Assembly (NCBI RefSeq): GCF_003850045.1
Contig: NZ_RQJX01000009.1
Coordinates: forward strand, 1-64,000
Direction: 5' to 3'
Length of the DNA: 64,000 nucleotides
Source: Aeromicrobium camelliae
GTDB lineage: Bacteria > Actinomycetota > Actinomycetes > Propionibacteriales > Nocardioidaceae
Positions 1-7,660 of the stretch are shown piece by piece. The notes beneath the pieces were generated by a model. The model made no database searches. It was not told the origin of the DNA and saw only the letters and a list, made by a program, of their open reading frames with translations. The first letter of the stretch is position 1, and each line of letters opens with the position of its first letter. Made by a program: the position numbers and the translations under genes.

Positions 1-83
1 GGTGCGAAACGGAACCTAGACAGCTCCACTCTCACCCGGAGGCCTTCACCTATCCAGAGAAACAACGTCCCTGGACATCACAG

Positions 84-899
84 CTAGACCGCGTCTCCTG
101 GCTCCGGCGACTGCTCCTCGTCCGGACCGGGCAACGGCACGGACGGGCCCCCGCGACCGACGGGGGCGACCCCGGCGATCGCGGCCTCCACACGGGACCG
201 TAGCTGGGCCTCATACTCCAGGACGGGCCGCAGGGCCTCCTGATACTGAGCGCCGTACGTGAAGGACGCGGCGCGGCCGGCATCGAGCTCCTGAGCGGCC
301 ACGGTGGCCGCATCGATGACGTGCTGCAGCGCTCCGCTCACTCCGGCCGCGAGTTGCTCCTGGCCCGGCGGCACCGTGACGGCCTCGAACTGCGCCTTGA
401 CCTGCTCCATGAGCGGGATGAGCTCGGCACGCACCGGGTCACCGCTGGCGACCGGGCCGGACACGACGCTCTGCGGGATGTCGGCGTCCAGCGCATCCTG
501 TGCTGCCGCGACGAACGGTGCCGCGGTCGCCCACTCCTCCAAGACGTCGACCGCGACGCCGAACCGCTCCTCGATCGCCACCCGACGATCCAACGCCGCC
601 CGGTACGCGCTGGAGTTCTCAGCGCCGTAGGCGCCCACGTCAGCGGGTCGCGGCAGCTCGTCGCGCAGGCGAGTGGCGGTCTCGACGAGTGCTCCGCCCT
701 CCCCCTGTGCCGCAAGCATCGCCAGTTCGGCGTGAGCCTCGTCCTGGTAGGTGGCGAGGTCCTCGCTGTAGCGGAGCGCAGCCGCGTCGGCCTGCTCGAC
801 CTCGGTCGACTTCTGGTGCCGGTCGACGAGGTAGATGCCGGCCCCGGCGACCAGCAGGAGGACGAGCGTGAGCCCGCCGACGGTGGGACGCAGCTTCAT
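84..899 (-). CDS. membrane-anchored hypothetical protein
   Basis: I do not recognise this 271-residue protein. It has one hydrophobic N-terminal segment (about residues 8-25, no lipobox cysteine), followed by a soluble, Ala/Glu-rich and probably helical domain, and a Pro/Glu-rich tail. This fits a protein anchored in the membrane with its bulk outside the cell. The ATG at 899 overlaps the TGA of cimA by 4 nt, so the two are probably translationally coupled. The same frame stays open far upstream, but that part is a shadow of cimA. The coupling gives no functional clue, because nothing in the sequence suggests a role in isoleucine synthesis. Confidence 0.8.
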   Translation of the reverse strand: MKLRPTVGGLTLVLLLVAGAGIYLVDRHQKSTEVEQADAAALRYSEDLATYQDEAHAELAMLAAQGEGGALVETATRLRDELPRPADVGAYGAENSSAYRAALDRRVAIEERFGVAVDVLEEWATAAPFVAAAQDALDADIPQSVVSGPVASGDPVRAELIPLMEQVKAQFEAVTVPPGQEQLAAGVSGALQHVIDAATVAAQELDAGRAASFTYGAQYQEALRPVLEYEAQLRSRVEAAIAGVAPVGRGGPSVPLPGPDEEQSPEPGDAV

Positions 900-2521
900 C
901 GCAGCGGCGTCACCTGGTGGAGCCGGAGCCCGTAGGTCACCGCATCGACGAGGGCCTCCCACGAGGCCTCGATCATGTTCGCGCCGACCCCGACCGTCAC
1001 CCACGCGTCCTTGCCGTCGCTCGTCTCGATGAGCACTCGGGTGACCGCATCGGTGCCGTGGCCTTGGTCGAGGATGCGCACACGGAAGTCGATGAGGTGG
1101 AAGCGGGCGACGTCCGGATAGACCTGCTCGATCGCGAGCCGCAGGGCGTGGTCGAGAGCGTTGACGGGGCCGTTGCCCTCGCCGATGACAGCCAACCGGC
1201 GTCCGCCCGCGGTGATCTTGACGGTGGCCTCGGCCAGCGCGCCCCCCGCGGACGCCGAGCCGACGGACTCCGCGATGACCCGCCACGACTCGATGTCGAA
1301 GTACGTGGGCCGGGCCCCTTCGACCTCCTCCAGGAGCAACAGCTCGAAGGAGGCGTCGGCCGCCTCGAAGGTGTAGCCCTCCTGCTCCATGCTCTTGACC
1401 CGGTCGGTCACCCGGGCCAGCGTGGCCGGGTCCCCGGAGAGGTCGATGCCCAGTTCGCGGCCCTTGAGCTCGATCGTGGCGCGACCGGCCATCTCCGAGA
1501 CGAGCAGCCGCATGTCGTTGCCCACGAGCGCCGGGTCCATGTGCTGGTAGAGGTCCGGATCCACACGGATCGCGCTGGCGTGGAGGCCGGCCTTGTGCGC
1601 GAACGCCGAGACGCCGGTGTACGGCTGCCGGGCCGACGGCGGGTAGTTGGTGATCTCGCTGATCGCATGCGAGATGCGGGTCGCGTCGCGCAACGCCCCC
1701 TCCGGCATGACGTTCATGCCGAGCTTGAACTCCAGGTTCGCAACGCACGTGACGAGGTCGGCGTTGCCCGTGCGCTCGCCGTAGCCGTTGATGCACCCCT
1801 GCAAGTGCGTCGCCCCGGCCTGCACCGCCGCGATGGAGTTCGCGACGGCGCAGCCGGTGTCGTTGTGGGCATGGATGCCCAGCCGCGCCCCGGTCGCGTC
1901 CGCGACCTCGGCGACGATGTCGGCCACCCAGTGCGGCAGCATCCCGCCGTTGGTGTCGCACAGCACCGCGACCTCGGCTCCCGCTTCGGCCGCTGTCCTC
2001 ACGACCTCGAGCGCGTACGCCTTGTTGTCGAGGAACCCGTTGAAGAAGTGCTCGCAGTCGAGGAAGACGCGCTGCCCCTCCCCGCGCAGGTGAGAGACGG
2101 TGTCGCGGACCATCGCGAGGTTCTCCGCCAACGTGGTGCGCAGCGCGAGCTCGACATGCCGGTCGTGGCTCTTGGCGACGAGCGTCACGACCGAGGCGCC
2201 GCTGTCGCGCAGGGCCGCGACAAGCGGGTCGTCGGCCGCGGCGACGCCGGCGCGTCGCGTCGCGCCGAAGGCGGCGAGGGTCGAGCGGCGCAGGTCGAGT
2301 TCCTTGGACGCGAGGGCGAAGAACTCGGTGTCCTTGGGATTGGACCCGGGCCAGCCACCTTCGATGTAGCCGACACCGAGTTCGTCGAGGTGGCGCGCGA
2401 TCGTCAGTTTGTCCTGGACCGAGAGGTTCAGGCCCTCCTGCTGGGCGCCGTCACGCATCGTCGTGTCGTAGACGTGGAAGTCGCCCGGAGTGAGGGTGCC
2501 GGAGGCGGGGATGCTGCTCAT
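896..2521 (-). CDS. cimA: citramalate synthase (CimA family)
   Basis: This 541-residue protein belongs to the isopropylmalate/citramalate synthase (DRE-TIM metallolyase) family. CimA condenses pyruvate with acetyl-CoA to give (R)-citramalate, a threonine-independent route to 2-ketobutyrate and isoleucine. The N-terminal barrel opens with YDTTMRDGAQQEG (residues 18-30, with the catalytic Arg and metal-binding Asp), and the metal-binding HAHND motif follows around residue 210. A C-terminal LeuA-type regulatory domain completes the usual length. The opening TMRDGAQQEG and overall form fit the CimA subgroup better than LeuA, but 2-isopropylmalate synthase activity cannot be excluded by eye. An Ile-rich leader peptide and terminator lie directly upstream, supporting control by isoleucine. 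The downstream membrane protein overlaps by 4 nt. Confidence 0.93.
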   Translation of the reverse strand: MSSIPASGTLTPGDFHVYDTTMRDGAQQEGLNLSVQDKLTIARHLDELGVGYIEGGWPGSNPKDTEFFALASKELDLRRSTLAAFGATRRAGVAAADDPLVAALRDSGASVVTLVAKSHDRHVELALRTTLAENLAMVRDTVSHLRGEGQRVFLDCEHFFNGFLDNKAYALEVVRTAAEAGAEVAVLCDTNGGMLPHWVADIVAEVADATGARLGIHAHNDTGCAVANSIAAVQAGATHLQGCINGYGERTGNADLVTCVANLEFKLGMNVMPEGALRDATRISHAISEITNYPPSARQPYTGVSAFAHKAGLHASAIRVDPDLYQHMDPALVGNDMRLLVSEMAGRATIELKGRELGIDLSGDPATLARVTDRVKSMEQEGYTFEAADASFELLLLEEVEGARPTYFDIESWRVIAESVGSASAGGALAEATVKITAGGRRLAVIGEGNGPVNALDHALRLAIEQVYPDVARFHLIDFRVRILDQGHGTDAVTRVLIETSDGKDAWVTVGVGANMIEASWEALVDAVTYGLRLHQVTPLR

Positions 2522-2568
2522 CGGTTCGTTCGGTCCTTCGTGTTCGTGCGATCGTGCCCATCGACAAC

Positions 2569-2594
2569 AAAAAAGCCCCCCGGGGTCGGGAGGC
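2569..2594 (-). terminator. cimA attenuator terminator hairpin
   Basis: On the minus strand a 7-bp stem (GCCTCCC pairing with GGGGGGC, one G-U pair, 6-nt loop) is followed at once by six T residues. It lies between the Ile-rich leader peptide and cimA, about 50 nt before the cimA start. It therefore terminates early transcription rather than the end of a gene, which is the layout of a transcription attenuator. Confidence 0.82.
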
Positions 2595-2620
2595 GGCGCG
2601 TCGAGTGGGTACCCGGCGCG

Positions 2621-2650
2621 CTAGGCGATAATGATCGCGGTGATGGTCAC
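2621..2650 (-). CDS. cimA leader peptide, MTITAIIIA
   Basis: A nine-codon ORF starts with GTG at 2650 and ends with TAG at 2621. It encodes M-T-I-T-A-I-I-I-A: four of nine residues are Ile, three of them consecutive. A terminator hairpin with a T-run follows 26 nt downstream, then cimA. Ribosome stalling at the Ile codons when charged tRNA-Ile is scarce would be expected to favour an antiterminator and let cimA be read; this mechanism is inferred from known branched-chain attenuators in Actinobacteria. No Shine-Dalgarno precedes the GTG, but a TAGACT -10-like box lies 8 nt upstream, so the leader is probably read from a leaderless or near-leaderless transcript. Confidence 0.82.
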   Translation of the reverse strand: MTITAIIIA

Positions 2651-2658
2651 GAGACAAA

Positions 2659-2667
2659 GTCTAGACT
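2659..2667. promoter_or_regulatory. divergent overlapping -10 boxes
   Basis: The palindromic core AGTCTAGACT supplies TAGACT on both strands. On the minus strand (2664-2659) it lies 8 nt before the cimA leader GTG. On the plus strand (2662-2667) it lies 10 nt before the ATG at 2678. No convincing -35 box is visible for either. Both transcripts would have almost no 5' untranslated region, and the two promoters would compete for the same DNA. Confidence 0.5.
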
Positions 2668-2677
2668 GAAGCTCACC

Positions 2678-3367
2678 ATGACCACCACAGCCGTCCCACG
2701 CCCCGGACACGTCGACATCATGTACGCCGTCGTGACGGCTGAGGCGCTCGACCGTGACGACCCCCTGCCGGAGGGCCTCGAACCGCTGCTCCGGCGCAAC
2801 GGGGCGTCGGAGGAACTGATGGCGATGTGGCGCGAGCGTCCGCACGCCCAGGTACTCGTCCAGGTCGCGCCGCTCGCCGGGGCGGGCGAGGCGCACGTGC
2901 AGATGCGCTCGGCCGCGTTCTCGCTGGCCGCTGAGCACGACGGTCTCGTCGTCGACCTCGCGCTCCCGCGGTTGCTGGAACCGCCGACGGGTGCCGTGCG
3001 GCTGGAGTACGCGGACGCGTGGGTGCTGGTGCACTACGACGTCGCGTCCCGCGGCGTGCTCGGCACCCGCGGTCTGGAGTCCTTCGGACTGCCCGAGCTG
3101 TGCGTGAAGGTGCCTGAGGGCGCGGAGGCGGCGATGGTCGGGGCCGTCACCAGCGGTCTGACGCATCGCCTGCTGACCGAGTGGCCGCATGTCGACCCGG
3201 TGGGCCCGGCGGTCGTCACATTGCGTGACATCGCCTACGGGCTCGGCGATCCGCAGGCCGATACGATCGGCACGGAGCGCCGCGTGCGGGTCGAGATGGG
3301 CTACGACGACGTCGCGCACGAACTCGACGTCACGCTCCTCGACAACCCCGCGGTCTTGTTCCGCTGA
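2678..3367 (+). CDS. hypothetical protein, 229 aa
   Basis: I do not recognise this protein. It is soluble, with no signal peptide, membrane segment or obvious catalytic motif, and reads as an alternating alpha/beta domain. The same frame is open far upstream, but that part is antisense to cimA. The ATG at 2678, just behind the divergent -10 box, is the natural start. It is the only plus-strand gene in the first 7 kb and separates the cimA transcript from the leuB-ilvE-aspA run. Confidence 0.75.
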   Translation: MTTTAVPRPGHVDIMYAVVTAEALDRDDPLPEGLEPLLRRNGASEELMAMWRERPHAQVLVQVAPLAGAGEAHVQMRSAAFSLAAEHDGLVVDLALPRLLEPPTGAVRLEYADAWVLVHYDVASRGVLGTRGLESFGLPELCVKVPEGAEAAMVGAVTSGLTHRLLTEWPHVDPVGPAVVTLRDIAYGLGDPQADTIGTERRVRVEMGYDDVAHELDVTLLDNPAVLFR

Positions 3368-3439
3368 GCCGCGTCGCACGAAGACCGCCCGCAGCCGCAC
3401 GCATGACCGTGCTGCCCGGGCGGCCCCCATGGGTGTTCG

Positions 3440-4870
3440 TCACTCGTCGACGTGCGGTGGCTCGGGGCGTGGAGCGAGGTTCGCCAGCGACTCCGGACGC
3501 AGGATCTCCTCGAGGCGCTCGGGCGGGAGCAGACCGCGCTCCAGCACGAGCTCGGCCACCCCGCGGCCGCTCGCGAGTGCCTCCTTGGCCACCTCGGTCG
3601 CCGCCTGGTAGCCGATGTACGGGTTGAGCGCCGTGACGAGACCGATCGAGTTGGCCACCTCGGCGCGCAACAGCTCGCGGTTGGCGGTGATCCCGTCGAC
3701 GCAGCGCCGCGCGAGCACCAGGATCGCCTCGCGCAGGCGTGCCAGGCCGGCGGACAACGAGTAGCAGATGACCGGCTCGAAGGCGTTCAGCTGCAGCTGG
3801 CCGGACTCGGCTGCCATCGAGACGGTGACGTCGTGCCCGATGATCTGGAACGCGACCTGGTTGACGACCTCGGGGATGACCGGGTTGACCTTGCCCGGCA
3901 TGATGCTCGACCCGGCCTGGACGGCCGGCAGGTTGATCTCGTTCAGACCGGCCCGAGGACCGGACGAGAGCAACCGCAGGTCGTTGCACATCTTCGACAG
4001 CTTCACCGCGACCCGCTTGAGGGTGCCGGACAACTGCACGAAGGCGCCGCAGTCCTGCGTCGCCTCGATGAGGTCGATCGCCGGCACGAGGGGCAGGTTC
4101 GTGATCTCCGCCAGATGCGAGCAGGCCGACTGGACATAGCCGGCCGGCGCATTGAGCTGGGTGCCGATGGCGGTGGCGCCGAGGTTGATCTCGTGCAGCA
4201 GCATGACCGCCTCGGAGAGCCGGGCTCGGTCCTCGGCGATCATCAGGCTGTAGGTGCGGAACTCCTGGCCCAAGGTCATCGGAACCGCGTCCTGCAGCTG
4301 AGTCCGGCCCATCTTCAGCACGTCGTGGAACTCGGTCGCCTTGCGAGCGAACGACTCCTCGAGCACCTCCATCGCCTCGAGCAGGGACTTGGTGGCGAGG
4401 ATGACCGCGATCTTGATGGCCGTCGGGTACACGTCGTTGGTCGACTGGCTGAGGTTGACGTGCTCGTTGGGGTGCAGGTAGGCGTAGTCGCCCTTCTCGC
4501 GGCCCAGCAACTCAAGCGCGCGGTTGGCGATGACCTCATTGGCGTTCATGTTGGTGGACGTGCCCGCGCCCCCTTGGATGACGTCCACCACGAACTGATC
4601 GGTGAGTGCCCCGCCGCGGATCTCCTCGCACGCATCGCGGATCGCGCGGAACCGCTCGTCGTCGAGCAGGCCGAGCTCGTGGTTGGCGGTCGCGGCCGCC
4701 TCCTTGACGGCCGCGAGCGCCTCCACGAGGTACGGACTCTGGGCGATGGGGATACCGGTGATCGGGAAGTTCTCCAAGGCGCGCAACGAATGCACACCCC
4801 AGTAGACGTCGGCGGGAACCTCGCGGTCGCCGATGAGGTCATGCTCCTGGCGCATGGGCTGGTCATCCAT
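3440..4870 (-). CDS. aspA: aspartate ammonia-lyase
   Basis: This 476-residue enzyme of the fumarase/aspartase superfamily reversibly deaminates L-aspartate to fumarate and ammonia. The expected length is about 470-480. Three conserved regions are visible: GGAGTSTNMNANEV (100-113), NVSxSTND-like NLSQSTNDVYP (139-149), and the signature GSSIMPGKVNP (320-330) carrying the catalytic serine loop. The family also contains class II fumarase; GTSTNMN together with the GREVPADVYWGVHS-like N terminus favours aspartase. The chosen ATG at 4870 has a weak ribosome binding site, and an ATG at 4855 is an alternative. It follows ilvE by 47 nt and is probably cotranscribed with leuB and ilvE. Confidence 0.9.
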   Translation of the reverse strand: MDDQPMRQEHDLIGDREVPADVYWGVHSLRALENFPITGIPIAQSPYLVEALAAVKEAAATANHELGLLDDERFRAIRDACEEIRGGALTDQFVVDVIQGGAGTSTNMNANEVIANRALELLGREKGDYAYLHPNEHVNLSQSTNDVYPTAIKIAVILATKSLLEAMEVLEESFARKATEFHDVLKMGRTQLQDAVPMTLGQEFRTYSLMIAEDRARLSEAVMLLHEINLGATAIGTQLNAPAGYVQSACSHLAEITNLPLVPAIDLIEATQDCGAFVQLSGTLKRVAVKLSKMCNDLRLLSSGPRAGLNEINLPAVQAGSSIMPGKVNPVIPEVVNQVAFQIIGHDVTVSMAAESGQLQLNAFEPVICYSLSAGLARLREAILVLARRCVDGITANRELLRAEVANSIGLVTALNPYIGYQAATEVAKEALASGRGVAELVLERGLLPPERLEEILRPESLANLAPRPEPPHVDE

Positions 4871-4917
4871 ACGACCAATCCAATCACCGACGCCGCGGCG
4901 ACCGGTGGGTAGCCCGA

Positions 4918-6021
4918 TCAGAGCACGCGTGTCATCCAGCCGAAGCGATCCTCGGCCCGTCCGTACTGGATGTCGACCAGGGCCTGGCGGATCTCGGCGG
5001 TGACCTTGCCCAGGCCGCCATCGCCCGCGGTCACCTCGCCGCCGCGCCACTTGAGGGTGCCGACGGGGGTCACGACTGCCGCCGTGCCGCAGGCGAACAC
5101 CTCGGTGATCGTCCCGTCCGCAGCGCCTTCGCGCCACTCGTCGATGCTGACCTTGCGCTCGACGACCTGGTGGCCGAGTTCGGCGGCGAGTCGCAGGATC
5201 GAGTCACGGGTGACACCCTCGAGGATCGAGCCGCTGAGCTCCGGGGTGACGATCGAGCCGTCGGCCTGCACGAAGTACAGGTTCATGCCTCCGAGTTCCT
5301 CGACCCAGCGGTGCTCCACCGCGTCGAGGAACGCCACCTGGGCGCAGCCCTCGGCCGCGGCCTCCTGCTGCGGCAACAGGCTCGCGGCGTAATTGCCGCC
5401 GCACTTCGCGGCGCCGGTGCCGCCGGCGCCGGCGCGGCTGTACTGCTCGGACAGCCAGATCGAGACCGGCTTGATGCCGCCTGTGAAGTACGCTCCCGCG
5501 GGCGACGCGATCACCGAGTAGGTCACGTGCTGGCTCGGACGGACGCCGAGGAACGCCTCCGACGCGAACATGAACGGACGCAGGTAGAGGCTCTTCTCCT
5601 CGCCACGCGGCACCCAGGCGCGGTCGGTCTCGATGAGCGCGCGCACGGATCCGAGGAACCACTCGAGCGGGAGTTCGGGCAACGCCAGACGGTGCGCCGA
5701 GCGCTGAAGCCGCTCGCCGTTCGCGTCGGGGCGGAACAGCCACACCGAACCGTCGGCGTGGCCGTAGGCCTTGAGCCCCTCGAAGATCTCCTGCGCGTAG
5801 TGCAGGACGGCCGTGGCCGGGTCGAGCGAGAGCGGCCCGTACGGGACGACGCGCGCATCGTGCCAGCCGTGGTCGGGCGTCCACTCGGCGAGGAACATGT
5901 GGTCGGTGAAGTGATTACCGAAGCCGGGATTCTCCAGAATCGCGGCGCGTTCGGGCTCGCTGCGGGCGTGCTGATTCTGCTCGATGCGCGGCGCGAACGC
6001 GGTGGGGGTCATAGAAGTCAC
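4918..6021 (-). CDS. ilvE: branched-chain amino acid aminotransferase
   Basis: This PLP-dependent fold-IV aminotransferase (367 residues) makes the last step of Ile, Val and Leu synthesis, moving an amino group from glutamate to the 2-keto acids. The Schiff-base lysine is K206 in AAKCGGNYAAS. The PLP phosphate region GGMNLYFV and the C-terminal EVFACGTAAVVTPVG are also clear, and the length is that of the class-II branched-chain enzymes. The GTG at 6021 is chosen because GGAAAG sits 7 nt before it; the ATG at 6012 is an in-frame alternative. leuB ends 34 nt upstream and aspA begins 47 nt downstream, all in the same direction. Confidence 0.95.
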   Translation of the reverse strand: MTSMTPTAFAPRIEQNQHARSEPERAAILENPGFGNHFTDHMFLAEWTPDHGWHDARVVPYGPLSLDPATAVLHYAQEIFEGLKAYGHADGSVWLFRPDANGERLQRSAHRLALPELPLEWFLGSVRALIETDRAWVPRGEEKSLYLRPFMFASEAFLGVRPSQHVTYSVIASPAGAYFTGGIKPVSIWLSEQYSRAGAGGTGAAKCGGNYAASLLPQQEAAAEGCAQVAFLDAVEHRWVEELGGMNLYFVQADGSIVTPELSGSILEGVTRDSILRLAAELGHQVVERKVSIDEWREGAADGTITEVFACGTAAVVTPVGTLKWRGGEVTAGDGGLGKVTAEIRQALVDIQYGRAEDRFGWMTRVL

Positions 6022-6055
6022 GGTACTGCTTTCCGGGGTCGAAGGGGGTATGCGG

Positions 6056-7120
6056 TCAGGAGACCGTCGATACCTCTCCGGCCACGCGTGACGCGATGGC
6101 CTCCCCCACCTCCTCAGTGCGGCGAGCGCCGGAGCGCTCGGCGATGTCGGCCTCGACGGCCTGCGTGATCTGGCCGGCCGCCTCAGGCAGTCCGAGGTGG
6201 TCGAGCAGGAGTGCAGCCGACAGGATCGCAGCCGTCGGGTCGGCCTTGCTCTGACCGGCGATGTCCGGCGCTGACCCGTGCACAGGCTCGAACATGCTCG
6301 GCGCGGTGCGGTCGGGGTTGACGTTGCCGCTCGCAGCCAGGCCGATGCCGCCGGTGATCGCTGCGGCGAGGTCGGTCAGGATGTCGCCGAACAGGTTGTC
6401 GGTCACGATGACGTCGAACCGGGCCGGATCGGTCGCCAGGAAGATCGTGGCCGCGTCGACATGCAGGTAGTCCACCGTCACGTCCGGGTACTCGGCCCCG
6501 ACGGCCTCGACGGTGCGGCTCCACAGATGCCCGGCGTGCACGAGCACGTTGTTCTTGTGCACGAGGGTGAGCTTGCGGCGCGGGCGGGCCTGAGCCCGGG
6601 CGAAGGCGTCACGGACCACACGCTCGACACCGAAGGCCGTGTTGAGGCTGACCTCGGTGGCGACCTCCTGCGGCGTGCCGACGCGGATCGCACCCCCGTT
6701 GCCGACGTAGGGCCCCTCCGTGCCTTCACGCACGACGACGAAGTCGATGTCGCCGGGCGCGGCCAGCGGGGTGGGAACGCCCGAGAAGAGCTTGCTCGGG
6801 CGCAGGTTCACGTAGTGGTCCAGTTCGAAGCGCAGCTTGAGCAGCAGGCCGCGTTCGAGCACGCCCGAGGGCACAGTCGGATCGCCGACGGCGCCGAGCA
6901 GGATCGCGTCGTGCTGACGGATCTCCTCGAGCACCGATTCCGGCAACGTCTCACCCGTCGCGTGCCAGCGCCGGGCGCCGAGGTCATACTCGGTGCGCTC
7001 GAACGCGACGCCGTGCTGGGGCGCGAGAACGTCGAGCACGCGGAGCGCTTGAGCGGTGACTTCGGGGCCGATGCCGTCGCCGGGGACGACGGCCAGGGAG
7101 AACGGGCGAGTGGACGTCAT
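6056..7120 (-). CDS. leuB: 3-isopropylmalate dehydrogenase
   Basis: LeuB oxidatively decarboxylates 3-isopropylmalate to 2-ketoisocaproate using NAD+, the third leucine-specific step. The 354-residue protein shows the isocitrate/isopropylmalate dehydrogenase pattern: GDGIGPEV near the N terminus, the substrate-binding [17 protein letters not shown] region, the Tyr of the EGPYVGNGG segment, VHKNN, and [15 protein letters not shown], which supplies the metal-binding Asp residues. The GSAPDIAG segment near residue 285 is also present. It heads the leuB-ilvE-aspA run. A TAGGAT box lies 7 nt before the ATG, so it may have its own leaderless promoter. leuA and leuCD are not in the window. Confidence 0.95.
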   Translation of the reverse strand: MTSTRPFSLAVVPGDGIGPEVTAQALRVLDVLAPQHGVAFERTEYDLGARRWHATGETLPESVLEEIRQHDAILLGAVGDPTVPSGVLERGLLLKLRFELDHYVNLRPSKLFSGVPTPLAAPGDIDFVVVREGTEGPYVGNGGAIRVGTPQEVATEVSLNTAFGVERVVRDAFARAQARPRRKLTLVHKNNVLVHAGHLWSRTVEAVGAEYPDVTVDYLHVDAATIFLATDPARFDVIVTDNLFGDILTDLAAAITGGIGLAASGNVNPDRTAPSMFEPVHGSAPDIAGQSKADPTAAILSAALLLDHLGLPEAAGQITQAVEADIAERSGARRTEEVGEAIASRVAGEVSTVS

Positions 7121-7177
7121 GCCACCGATCCTAAGAGAGGCGATCTCATGATGTGAAACCGGGATCTCGAAAGGTGG

Positions 7178-7270
7178 TCAGTTGTCGTCGGGTCGGTCGG
7201 CCGCGTCGGCGAACTCGTCCTCACGCAGGTGTGCTGGTCCCCATTCGATCACTGGATCGAGAATCATCAT
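7178..7270 (-). CDS. candidate small acidic protein, 30 aa
   Basis: An ATG at 7270 is preceded by AAGGA with 5-nt spacing, one of the better ribosome binding sites in the area. It opens a 30-codon ORF beginning MMILDPVIEWGP and ending in an Asp/Arg-rich tail (DRPDDN). I do not recognise it. It has no Cys, Ser or Thr and no membrane segment, so a lanthipeptide or toxin-like peptide is unlikely. It lies 57 nt upstream of leuB on the same strand and could be a leader-type or free small protein. It has no run of Leu/Ile/Val codons and no following terminator, so it is not an attenuator like those of cimA and ilvB. Confidence 0.4.
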   Translation of the reverse strand: MMILDPVIEWGPAHLREDEFADAADRPDDN

Positions 7271-7660
7271 GGTCTTCCTTCGAGCTTCGAGTTGATGGAG
7301 GTGGAACGCGGGATTCGGGTGAACCGGCGATTCCACGGGGCCACAGACTCGACGTGTGTGCTCTCGAGCTCGATACAGAAAGGGGACCAGATCGTGGTCA
7401 GGACATCTGCTGCGGAATCGTCGGGCCAACGCCGAAACGCCGCGGCAGGTGTGGCCCTAAGAGGTCCTGCCGCGGCAAGCGATGGCTACGAGCTGCTTCC
7501 GCATGCCGACCACTGTAACGGCTCGTGAAGGATTTCGCGAGCACCTCGGCGCGGATTTTTCGCGCTATTTCGTCGTCCGCTCCGATTGTGAAGCGGACGG
7601 CGGTGCGGCACTCTCGGGCGGGAACGGCGCCCATGACCCACTTCACCTGCGGAGTTGATG
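7271..7660. other. gene-poor intergenic stretch
   Basis: About 390 nt with no supportable gene. Local base composition is less GC-rich than the flanking genes, and the overlapping short ORFs on both strands lack ribosome binding sites and the third-position GC bias of real genes. It must contain the promoters of the plus-strand permease and of the minus-strand small ORF, but I see no clear -10/-35 pair. It could be the eroded remains of a gene. Confidence 0.5.

Noticed and set aside
896-2521. 2-isopropylmalate synthase (LeuA) instead of CimA
   Set aside because: The N-terminal TMRDGAQQEG pattern and the Ile-only leader peptide favour citramalate synthase, though substrate cannot be proven from sequence.
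917-3367. Very long plus-strand ORF running antisense across cimA
   Set aside because: The first 580 codons mirror cimA and are Arg/Gly/Val/Asp-rich, as antisense frames of GC-rich genes are. Only the last part, from ATG 2678, has independent support.
3452-4912. 486-codon plus-strand ORF antisense to aspA
   Set aside because: aspA carries the family signature on the minus strand; the opposite frame is compositionally a shadow.
7229-7528. 99-codon plus-strand ORF in the gene-poor stretch
   Set aside because: No ribosome binding site, no third-position GC bias, and it overlaps the better-supported small minus ORF.
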